In this document: positions 36,819-47,000 of the stretch, one piece after another | How positions within the stretch are numbered: the first letter of the stretch is position 1 | Layout of the letters: each line of letters opens with the position of its first letter | DNA from: Pholiota molesta | Taxonomy: Eukaryota > Basidiomycota > Agaricomycetes > Agaricales > Strophariaceae | Length of the DNA stretch: 64,000 nucleotides | Direction: 5' to 3' | Assembly: GCA_014925825.1 (NCBI GenBank) | Contig: JACGCK010000081.1 | Coordinates: forward strand, 124,001-188,000 | Notes under the pieces: model-generated | Database searches by the model: none | What the model was told of the DNA's origin: nothing | What the model saw: the letters and a program-made list of their open reading frames with translations, nothing else | Position numbers and translations under genes: made by a program

Positions 36819-38191
36819 ATGTCTACCGGTAAGTCTTTTACTGCGTCCATCGTCGTCCATGCAGCGTGCCACACTGACTCGGATTATGATAGGTATTTCC
36901 GAGCATTTGCGCTCAAGTGGCACACCCAATATACCCACAGAAATCAGTGATACTATTATCGACTATCTTCACAACGATAAAGCATCCCTGACTGCGTGCA
37001 GTCTCGTTGCACGCCACTGGCTGCCCGCCTCTCGATATCATCTCATACCCAAAATCATCGTAGGTGTCGGCAATGCAGACAGTTTACTAGCACTGTTGGA
37101 TAATCCTCATTCGACTTTTGCTACCTTTGCCACGGAACTGGCAATTCTAGCCCCTCCAGACGAAGACATCGGCGTAGTCTGCATGTCTAAGCTTCTGGGT
37201 TTCTCCAAGATATTCACTCATTTAAATTCCCTCGTGATCGTTGGCCTCAACTTTGGCATCCTGGGCGATCTTCACTCCTTGGATCATCTCCCGGACCTGG
37301 GCGTCACCAAATTATTTCTAGCGCACTGCCATTTCGAATCGAATGCCCAATTCTCTAGCTTGATCTCCTTGTTGAATGGGCTCGAACAGATTTTCTGCCT
37401 CAGATCAGACGATGGTAGGGCACTTCCCTCCTCCACTTCGGCATTCCCCCCTTTGCTCAAGAAACTCTCCATCATGGAAAATCCAATAGAGTCGACCAGA
37501 TGGTGGGCGACGCAGCCCCTCCCTCCAGGCTTGCGAAACATATCCATAGAAGAAGTCACCGGGCGTGAAGAATTCAAAGACATCAACTCTATGGTGACCC
37601 ATGCAGCGCCCAGATTGAGAAATTTAGATATCTCTATTTCTGATAACTATCGGGACATTGAAGGTGTGGCCATTGTAGTTTCTTGGGGTGTGCTGCTTTG
37701 GTTTGACCTTGCTTCAAAATTTAGACGCTGGATCTTACCTAGATCTAAGTGGCTGCCCTTCCCTTCAAACGTTCACGGTAACGATTCGTTGCCTGCACAA
37801 CCACAAAGGGCTATCATTTTTGCCACCAATTTTAGCAGCTCCAGCACCTTCCTCTGGATCTCTGAGCCAAATGAAGTTGGTGGTCGATCTCGAACCGCGA
37901 ACGCTAAAGGACCTCGACAATATTCCATGGAAGGACCTGGATCGGATATTCACCGGCACCGCTTCGCCGAACGCGGTAGTAGTTGAGGTGCTGAATGCAG
38001 ACTACGACGACGACCTCCTGGTTGTCGAGTTTGATGAGGAAGAAAAAAATGAAATAAAAAAGGTTGTATACGAGGGCTTGCAGGAAACCGCGAGATGTGG
38101 TAAGCTTCAGGTGCGATGCCCTGCTGAGCCGCCGTTCCCGCAGTACATGATCGACGTATTCGTGGTCCACGATGAGATGTATCCAACTTGA
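36819..38191 (+). CDS. F-box-like protein, divergent pair member B
   Basis: Exons 36819-36828 (ATG TCT ACC G), 36893-37663 and 37725-38191 give 415 residues. The F-box region reads IPTEISDTIIDYLHNDKASL then ACSLVARHWLPASRYH, closely like the minus-strand neighbour. Shared body features include LLALLDNPHST, HFESNAQF and LDLSGCPSL after the second intron. The C-terminus is acidic (DYDDDLLVVEFDEEEK). The gene start was chosen because the upstream in-frame stretch has only a GTG, while ATG at 36819 plus a 64-base intron reproduces the structure of the paralogue. Presumed SCF adaptor; target unknown. Confidence 0.75.
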
Positions 38192-38667
38192 ACGTGTGTC
38201 GGTAGTATGGCACTGGAATCCCTGCCTCGAAATTGCCCTGATCAGACATATGTAGACATGGTATTTATTTAACGAAACGGGCATTCTTTAGCAGAATACG
38301 GAGCAGTAGCTGGACCTCTATCTGGAAGATACTTGTGAAATGGCGCTCAATTTTCCGAGATATATAGTTACAGTGAAGCCAAAGTGAAGCAGCAAGGAGC
38401 GTAACGGTATGCATTGTGTATGTGATTTGGTAAATATAAATACGGCGAGCCTACTCGATACAGTTTGGAGTACAAAAAAATGTTCATATGATATCTATGC
38501 AACGTGCAAACGAGCCAAGTATGAATTGATGTGGGATTCATGCGATGGAATACAAAAAAAGGGGGGATATGAATGTATCCGGACGTGCATAGCATGACGG
38601 TCATGAAAAGGCGTAGCGGAGCTATCGTGCGGGTCGGGATCATAGAACGGAAAGCAAGACAGCAGGC
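38192..38667. other. Convergent intergenic region
   Basis: 3' flanks of a plus-strand and a minus-strand gene; no gene seen. Confidence 0.5.
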
Positions 38668-40369
38668 TCACCGCCCGCCATCGAAGCCACCGTGCCCATG
38701 CCCATGCCCGTGTCCATGCGGCGTCCACTGGCACCCATGCCCCGCGCCCATCGCACCGCCCTTCGTCGTTGACCCCGCGCTCCCGCTCGAGCTCCGGCCC
38801 GTGCCCACAGGCGGCCTGCTGGGAAGGGCGCTCGAGGGCGACGGCTGCTGCGCGTGGAAGTGCGACCCGTGGCCGTTGATGCCCTTCAGCGCGCCGATCG
38901 AGCGCGAGGGCTCGAAGGCCGGCGCGCGGCTGGAGAGCGTGGACGTCGCCGCGGGGCCGGCGCTCGTGTGCGTGGGCGAGGAGTGGATCGAGCTGGTGGT
39001 GGTCGGCGAGGATTTGGTGGAGGCAAGGGAGACGGAGGAGGGCGTGGACGTGGGTAGTGTGCTGGATTTCAGCGAGCCGCGCCGCTGGTTCTGGAACGAG
39101 TGCGGTCGCGGAGAGTTCCACAGAGGACTTTGGTCGGGGCGCTGGATCGGCGGCGGCCCCGGGCGCCCGATGGGGGCCTGCAGCCGCAATCTATGGAGCG
39201 GAATCTCCTGCTCCTCGCGCTCGATCTCCGCCTCGATCTCCTTCAGCTTCTCCTCGAGGTCCGGGATCGTCGTGCCCTCCAGGCGCTCGTGCTTGCCCGT
39301 GAGCTTCTCCAGCTTGCCCGTCAGGCCCGCGAGCTCCGCCTTCATCGCGTCGAGCCGCTTGCGCTCGCGCTCCTCGATGTCCTCCCTTTCCTTCCGCACG
39401 CGCTCCGCCTCGCGCTGGATCGCCGCGTGCTCGGCCTCCTTCTCCTGCTTGCGCCGGTGGAGCTCCGGCGCGAGCTGCTGCACCTCGTCGGCGCGCTCCT
39501 CCGTCTCCTTGGTCGCGTTCTGCGCCCGCTTGACGGCCTCTTGGAGTGCGAGGATCTTCTGCTTCCCGCGCAGCTCGGCGGCCGCGTTTTTCTCGGATGT
39601 GCGCTTGAGGGTGTCGATCTCGGATCGCAGCGCCGAGTCCGCCTTTTGGGCGTCCCGACGGGCGGTTTTGAGGGAGGCGAGGAGGGTTTCGCGTTCGGAG
39701 TTGACGGCGGAGAGGGTGTGTTGCAGCTGATTGAGACGATCTTCCAGCGTAATGGGCGGTGGTGGTGTGCCGGGCACGGTGCCGCTCGGGGACGTGGATG
39801 GCGTATCGGATGCTGGAGTAGGCGATTCTGGGTCCGTATGCACTTCCGATGTATCATGGTCGGATTCTTCTGAAAAGACACAACGTTGAATCATTGGCAG
39901 CTGATTAGACAGACGAGATCATACCCTCAGTAGTGACCTGCTTGTGCACACTCGTCGCTGGCTGGCCGGCTGGCGCAAGCCCGAGCTCGATGTCGTATTG
40001 GCGCCCGGGCATGAGCGCGTAGATGATGATGACCGCCTCGTCGAGCTGATCGTCGATCCGGACGAAGGCGCGGGGCCACGCTGAGCCGTTCACGTTGACA
40101 GATAGCCCCTTCGCGAGGGCGTCCGCGATGACCGAGTTTGGTTTCGTCGACGGGCCCTCGTTCGTCGCATGCTCCTCCCCGGACTCTGATGCCTCCTTGG
40201 CGGCCTCCATACCAATGGTGGCCAGTGAAGAGTCGATTTCGCCACACGAGAGGATGAAGGTCGCAGAGACGGAGGTTATTTCTCTGACAGCGAGAGAGAG
40301 CGACGGCGCCCATGGGCGTATGGCGTGCCAGTTGTGCGCTAGACTGTCCGAGGACCCATCGGGGGACAT
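38668..40369 (-). CDS. Basidiomycete hypothetical coiled-coil protein with His-Gly tail
   Basis: Exons 40369-39925 and 39869-38668 give 548 residues. I do not recognise the family. Residues ~1-150 form a compact, globular-looking region (FVRIDDQLDEAVIIIYALMP is its clearest beta-rich stretch), possibly a fibronectin-III-like fold, but this is a guess. Residues ~190-360 are a long Glu/Lys/Arg/Gln-rich coiled coil (for example LEEKLKEIEAEIEREEQEI). The C-terminal ~180 residues are Ser/Pro-rich and disordered, ending in a run of HG repeats that could bind metal. The stop overlaps a GTGAGC that could be a splice donor, so a further 3' exon is possible. Divergent from the SET gene at 40670 with 300 bases between starts. 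Confidence 0.6.
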
Positions 40370-40669
40370 GGTGGCTCGGTGCAAAGGTGCCTGGTGGTTG
40401 CGAGCAGTGCGCTTTATTTTTGCGCCAGGCGCGCAACTGTCCGGCTGACAAAGCCTCGTGACCAACAGACGCCCAAGAATCTTCAGAATCTTCAGAATCT
40501 TCACGAAAGCCCTTGCAATCTCTTGCAATCTTGTTTCAATCTGCTTCAATCTAGTCTTTATCTTCTTGGGCAACAAAACATAGATATACTATCCAGAACA
40601 TACTAGCTTTTTAGATCCCCTTTCTGTGCGTCACGATGAACCTTTCCGTACATCGCCCATAAACTCATC
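40370..40669. promoter_or_regulatory. Bidirectional promoter with short tandem repeats
   Basis: 300 bases between divergent start codons. It holds three tandem AGAATCTTC-like units (about 40478-40503) and four CAATCT-type units spaced 10-13 bases apart (about 40517-40552). The first group contains GAAnnTTC palindromes, which resemble heat-shock element cores, but spacing between units is one base short of canonical. Function is inferred only. Confidence 0.45.
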
Positions 40670-42109
40670 ATGATTCACCATCATCACTCCAAGATATGCC
40701 ATCGCAGCGCTGAAATGGGCGAATTCTCGCAAGCTATAGACGCCAACACCTGGATTATCAGGGACCGCACATACATCCTCCACACCATCACCCTCCCAGC
40801 GTCTGACCTCGCTCCAGAAGCCTCCATATCGTGCCTCCTCGAACCGCGGTACATCCCCCTCCTCCCCAGCCCCCTCCCACCCGCGCACCCGCCCATCCAC
40901 AACCCATGCTTCGAGCTCAGAGCCACGCCGCACAAGGGCATCGGCCTCTTCGCCACGCGCGACATCGCCGCGGGCGATTTGGTAGTGACGGAGCACCCGG
41001 TGCTGATCCTGCCCTCGGGGGAGTTCCCGCCGGAGCTGTACGACGCGCTTGGGGACCGGCTGCCGGAGACGAGGCGCGCGGAGCTGCTGGCGATGGCGAA
41101 CTGCCGCTCGCCGGAGGAGTGCAGGAGCCCTGTGGAGGGCATCGTGCGGACGAATGGGCTGATACTGGAGCTCGATCCGAAGGGAAAGCTTTCTGGCCCG
41201 AAAGATTTTTATGGAGGTGTTTATCCTCTCATCAATCGGGCTAATCATAGGTGCGAGGTGTTGAGCTACGTATTATCTCATTGGCGTTGTTGACTCTATC
41301 TTTTCTTTAGCTGTGGCCCGAATGTTGGTCTGAAGTGGGACTTATCGACACTGACGCTGACAATGTACGCACTACGCCCCATCCGCACAGGCGAAGAGAT
41401 CCACAAAACCTACCTGGAGCCCGCCCTCCCGCGCAACCGCCGCCTCGAGCACCTCCAGCAAAACTACCGCTTCACATGCGACTGCCCGTGGTGCGACATC
41501 CGCGGCGCAGCGACGAGCGCCGACGCCGATGACGCCGCCGCGTTTCAGGCCAGCGCCGAGCGCCCCTTTACCGCCGCCGAGCGCCAGCGCATCGCGGACT
41601 CGGACGAGCGGCGCTACCTCCTCGGCCACTGGATCTTCACGCATCTGGGATACAAGAAGTGGAGCACGGATCTGGCACGGACGGACGACATGGTCATCTC
41701 TTCGCATTTGGAGGCGCTGGAGCTAATCAGGCTCGAAGGTATGGAGGGGCTGCAGAATCTGTTCGTGGAGGAGATCGCGATGTGCTATGCGATGTTGGGC
41801 GACCTCGATGCCTTTAAGAAGTGGGGCGAAAAAGTGGTGACGCTCAGCCGGATAGAAGATCCACCCGTGGCGAAGAGGTTCGAGGATTGGCTTGTTGATC
41901 CTCCGAAGACCATGAAGAAGTGGGGTTGGAGAAAAAAGCAAAGAGATCGTGAGTCTCGTTTCTGTCATCACTATGAAAACACGTTCGAAGACGTTTTCCT
42001 GGAAATAGAACAACCGGGAAGGAGGAGACGCAAAGCAGGACAAGCAATAGAGGAAGAACCACCCAGCGACGCTCTTGATCTACTTTTCCACTTTTCTGAT
42101 TCAGACTAA
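40670..42109 (+). CDS. SET-domain protein (SMYD/SET5-like lysine methyltransferase)
   Basis: Exons 40670-41250 and 41311-42109 join to 459 residues. The SET domain begins near residue 83 (FELRATPHKGIGLFATRDIA), and the intron cuts the hallmark motif: NH then SCGPNVGLKW. It continues with RTGEEIHKTY and the post-SET-like cysteine cluster FTCDCPWCD. The domain is split by an insertion, as in SMYD and fungal SET5-like proteins, and no MYND finger is seen. Such enzymes methylate lysines on histones or other proteins with S-adenosylmethionine. The N-terminus starts with a His run; a second ATG at 40715 is an alternative start. A possible extra intron near 41949 could change the last ~50 residues. 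Confidence 0.85.
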
Positions 42110-44070
42110 CTCGCATGAATCCTACTAATCGCATTTGACGTTGACACTTCACTTCGTAAATCCCAGAAGCATTCAAGATTTCGCTCACAGCAACTCAGCT
42201 TGGGCCGAATTTCAATGGAGACGTTGATGTGAAGTCATTAAACGACAACGTGGAAGTGTAATTGTTCAACGAAATGTTATTAGAGGTGCGTACTATATAT
42301 GTACAACTCTGTAGACATGATAAAGGGTCAAGAGAAAACCAACCTGAAAAGAAGACTTGAGTTAGTTTAAAGTCGTGAAACGGGTGTGCAAGGATCCCTC
42401 AGACGAAGATAGATTTGTCCGTCATGAATGTTCGGACATATGCTTGTTCTTTGTTTTAACTCATCGCAGGGAATAGGAAGAAAATAGAATGAGAGGAAGA
42501 ACACGAAGCTTACCTTTCATTCGGGAGATATCCACACTATTCTCGTAGCGGCAGACAGTCGAAGGAGCTGCAGTGTTTGTGAGAAAAAGACCAGGCGATT
42601 CTGAAGAAAAAAAGGTTAGAACCATTGTCGGACAATGGGAGATGCAAAGAACAGCGGAAAATAAAGGCTCAGTTGGTGATGCATGTTACGAGTTGGATCA
42701 TCGAGAATCGTCACCATCTCGAGATATGGAAAGGTATCATCAAAGCCAGAGCAATGTAAACGTTGTACTTACCATCTTGTAGACCGCATCCATCGCGACG
42801 TGTACTTGCTCGACATGGAGGGAAGAAGGCAGGAAGAAGGAGGATGTCGGGAGAGCCAGGTGACCGCGGCGAGCCACGTCCAAATTTTGTTTTTAAGGCT
42901 CCGCTCCGTTGTTCGCGTTTGTTTGTACAGCGGAGGTTGAAATCGACTGTACAGTTCCGCTTTTAAAGCGCAACCACGCGGTTCCTTCTTCCCATCACGA
43001 CCCAAGCGCAGCCATCCAAGCGCTTTGTATTCTCGTGGAGTCATGGTGAGTCAACGCTTTTCCACAGTGCCCGCTCTCTGAGAGCATCTCTTGTGATGAT
43101 CAACTCAGTTCTGCTTCCGAACGAGAGCAATCAACCTCTTGTGGACAACCTTTTTACCAAAAAAAATCTTTTCTGACTCCTTTCTCCTATCCTCTGATTT
43201 CTATGTTCTTTACTGATGCACCTACTTGCAGGTTGTATATTAGTGCCCCTGGAATAGATTCGTAGCCATACATGGTGAGCATCTGTTTCCTTGTATTGCC
43301 ACGTATTCCAAAAGGACGAAAAAAAGTTCATCCATTCGTTGAAGTACTCTCTGTTGTCGCGTTTCCTCAGTCGCCCCGGCCTCGGTCAGGGTTCTGCGTC
43401 TCTATTCCGTTTTGGAGTAGAGATGAAGACCTGGAGCGTGAACTAACGGAGACGAACATGAAAATCACGGCTTCTCTGATTCTGCATTGTCATTCTGCTC
43501 ATTGCAATTCGCTTTACTCATGACTATCTCCTCGTTAGCTGTCGCGTACCATTACTTTTAGAAATGCATAAAATTATTCTTGCTCTCGAATACGCTCCGT
43601 CGCTTGATTTTTAAGACCTGGATTTTGCGCTGCTAATGTGCTATGGTAATCTGAGTCTTCGCGATGTATTGTTAAGTGCGACAAATCCCTGCATGATGTG
43701 TTTTGACCATATTTGCTTCTCCGAATTAGGCGGCTTATAGGTTCCGAAATGAGATTTCCAATTTTTTCCTGCGCTTGGATTTTCGCCAAAAACCATTGTC
43801 TGGCGCCAACTGGCGCTAGCAACATTATCCAGAGCGTTGCTAGTGCGAGAACAATGATTTCCTGATGAACACCACTTTTTTTCTATCAGTTGCCCTAAAG
43901 TCGCCACTCGATTGTGGGAGTCATACATAAACGCTGGGACCCACAAGCGAACTTGCTCACCCACATAACGCCATTTCTCATTCTTCCCCCTCTCCCACAA
44001 CCGTCAACCGTCGTTTTTACGGCACCCTCTCGTCTATTTTCGATATATCTCGTTATCGATCTTGAGCACG
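42110..44070. other. 1.96-kb region without a resolved gene; possible small spliced genes
   Basis: No large frame. Two hints of short, highly spliced genes: on the minus strand a polypyrimidine tract (CCTCCTTCTTCC) immediately precedes an ATG at 42819, followed within 45 bases by a GTAAGT donor and, downstream, an exon-like segment around 42600-42515 bounded by CAG and GTAAGC. On the plus strand ATG codons at 43043 and 43273 are each followed directly by GTGAGT or GTGAGC. I could not join exons into a recognised protein, so no CDS is called. Confidence 0.3.
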
Positions 44071-47000
44071 ATGCTCACTGGTGTAAAGCCAGTCCAATGG
44101 ACTCTGACCAACCTACCCAACCTCATCCCTAGAGGCGCAACTCAGCTCGCTTTGGCGGCGGGCGCAGCGGTCACCAAGCAAATTTTTGATATTTTCCTGG
44201 CCGGCGACGTTCAGCCTGCTCCTTACCCAGCTATCGACTTCGCGGAGAAAGCCTCAAATCTTGTCCAACAAAACGCACCCCAGGCGACATGGGACACTGC
44301 CGTGCACGTCGTCGCCCATCCCAAATATCATCTCTCCTCAGTGGCGCACCCCGGCGCTTTCGCGCCCAAGCATATCGCCACGACTACCCGATTATCCCCA
44401 CCAGACTCCATCATCCCCACCACCATCCTCCTCATCCTCGCCGCGATCATGATTATCGTCGCCGCCAGCGGCGCCGGATTCGTCGTCGAAAGGCCCAGCC
44501 AGAGGTCCTACAACAACACCCACCCCCACCGATCCCGGGGGACCGCAGGCAGCTCGCCTCGGCGGCCCAACGCCCCCGCTGGCTCCTCGTCCCGCACGCG
44601 CAGCGCTGGTGGATCGGGCGGCGGCTCTGGTGGGGGTCGTCGTCCGCAGGCGCCGAGCCCAGAACCCGAACACAACCCGAATTCCCCTGTCTGGCCTGAC
44701 TCCAAAAGCCAGCCCTTGCGGCGTCATCCTGGCGGCGCTCCTCCGCCCCCGCCGCCTCCACCGCCCCCTTCTACCACCGTTGCTGCAGGCCGCAATCGGA
44801 ATCCTGGCGGCCCTCTGGAGTTCGTCGACAGCTACTTGGTCACTCTGATCCTGGCGCTCGTGTGGTCGTTGTTGCCTAAGGCCGTCGCGTTCGTCAAAAG
44901 ACTAAGCTCCAAAAGCGATGTAGTCCGGCCTACTGAAGGCGTCGCTGCACGCAACTCAACGGCCGTGGTTATCAAACCCCAATTGGGGCCGCAGTGCAGC
45001 AACACCATCCCCCTACCCATCGCCCTCGCTTCTGCACCTACGGATGCGGCGCCTGTTCGCGCGACGAGGATGATCTCCAGATATACCGCCTACCTACCTC
45101 TGATGACGCCCGCGCCGATAATCGACATCGACGAGCCGGAGCCCGTCCAAATCACCCTCAACGTGGAAGAAAACCAGCTGAGGTTTACGCTGCTGTCGCC
45201 CTCCTCCTCGACAAATCACCCGTTGCGCCTGCTGCTGTTCGCGTGTGATTGCGTTCTGCTATTCGTGTGCACTGCGTGCATCAGCCTGGCGCCGCCTGCC
45301 CTCTGCTACTGTGTGCGGTACTTGTTTCGCACTTCGTGGGCGGATGTGCAGGGCGCACAGCTGCTCATGGGTGGCGATGTGGTGGTCGAAGAGACTTGCA
45401 ATGATGTCCAGGTAAGATACCTTTCCCCCCCTTTGGCAGTGTACGTTCCTCTGATCTAATGTGGTGTTTTCTAGCCCACAATGCCTGTCGCTGACGCTTC
45501 CGAAAGACAAGAACCTACACAGGAGGCAGGCCCTTCGACAGAACTGGCTTCTGTAAATCCCGAAGAACAGGAAATGAGGCCATCAACGCCGGTGCTAAGA
45601 CCCAGAGTGAGTTTGGGCATATTTCTGCGACTGATTTAAGGAATTAATTCGGCCTCTGTATAGCTTCGACCACTGAAGAAGAGACTCGTGCCAAAAAAGA
45701 GAGCCAATTTCAAAGACCTGCCCATTTCGTATCCAGCACCAGTAGTTGATGTGAGTGTTAGCGCATTTTTGTAACCGTTTCCAGGAATTTATTCGAACCG
45801 CGTCTAGATCGAACAATCCGTGGAACCTAGCGTGGACCAAGATCTATTGCCTGCGGTACCGAGTCACAATTCAGAAGTAAGCTTTGGCCTATGTCTATAA
45901 TTTGGATCTAAGAACTAATTTTGACTATGTGTAGGTCGAACAGACGATCGAAAGTTCCTCGACAGAGAAAATAAAATGTGACGAGCAAACGGTACCCTCT
46001 GCGTCAATATCTGAAGTGAGTTTCGAGGCAATTCGTAATCGATCTAAAGAACTAATCAAGCTTCGTGCAGCCTGAACATCCTATCCGAAGTCTTACGCCC
46101 ACACCAGAGGTGGAAGAGACGACCGCACAGGAGGAACAGATGAGCAAACCCACAGAGCCCGTCCAAGCCTCTGCGACGGATAATGACGCTCACAATCAGC
46201 CAAGCACGCCCACAGCACCAATTCCGGAAGTGAGTTTGACATATTCCCATAAACAATTCAACGTAACACTTACGTACGAACTTATAGCTTCCACATACTC
46301 CTCACCATCACGCGGCAGCGGAGAACGATGAAGCCCAGATTGCGGGGCCGTCGGTACCAAAAATGCGCATGGTGAGTTTTCGGCGTGTTTTTGTACTGAT
46401 GAAGAACTTATCTGAATGTTATATAGCTCCAAAGACCTATACGGCTGCCTAAGCCATCGACGTTTTCAAGACACCCGAAAAGAACACCATCAGTTGCAGC
46501 GCCGCCTCCGGAGGTAGGTTTTGGCAGCGCTCATTTCTATCGTTTACTCGAAGGAGTGATTCTCAAACTTCATGTAGATCGAACACGCGATTCAAAGTCC
46601 CGCAGCAGATGAACAAGAAGCAGCCTTCTTACCTCAGGCAGAAGTGAGTTTCGGAGCGTTGCAGTTATTGTTTTCTTTGAACTTATTTTATTTTCATTAG
46701 CCCGCACCCTTTGTCCCAAGTCCGGCGCCAGAAAAGGAAGAAGCGAAGGCGCAGTGGGATCAACCTCATCAAGAAGTGAGTTTGCAGGCATTTCTTTGAT
46801 TTCTAGAAACTTATTTCATTTTCATTTAGCTCACACAACCCGTCCCAAGTCCGGTGTCAGAAGTGGAAGCAACGGTGGCAAAAACGGAGTATGATGTCGA
46901 GCAACATTACGCAGCCTTCTTACCTCAGGCAGAAGTGAGTTTCGGAGCGTTGCGATCATTGTTTTCTCAGCATTCATTCCATTTTTGTTAGACCGTACAC

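Noticed and set aside
38573..39873. Long plus-strand frames opposite the coiled-coil gene
   Set aside because: Antisense shadows; the minus strand has a coherent coiled coil, a splice junction in frame and an ATG start.
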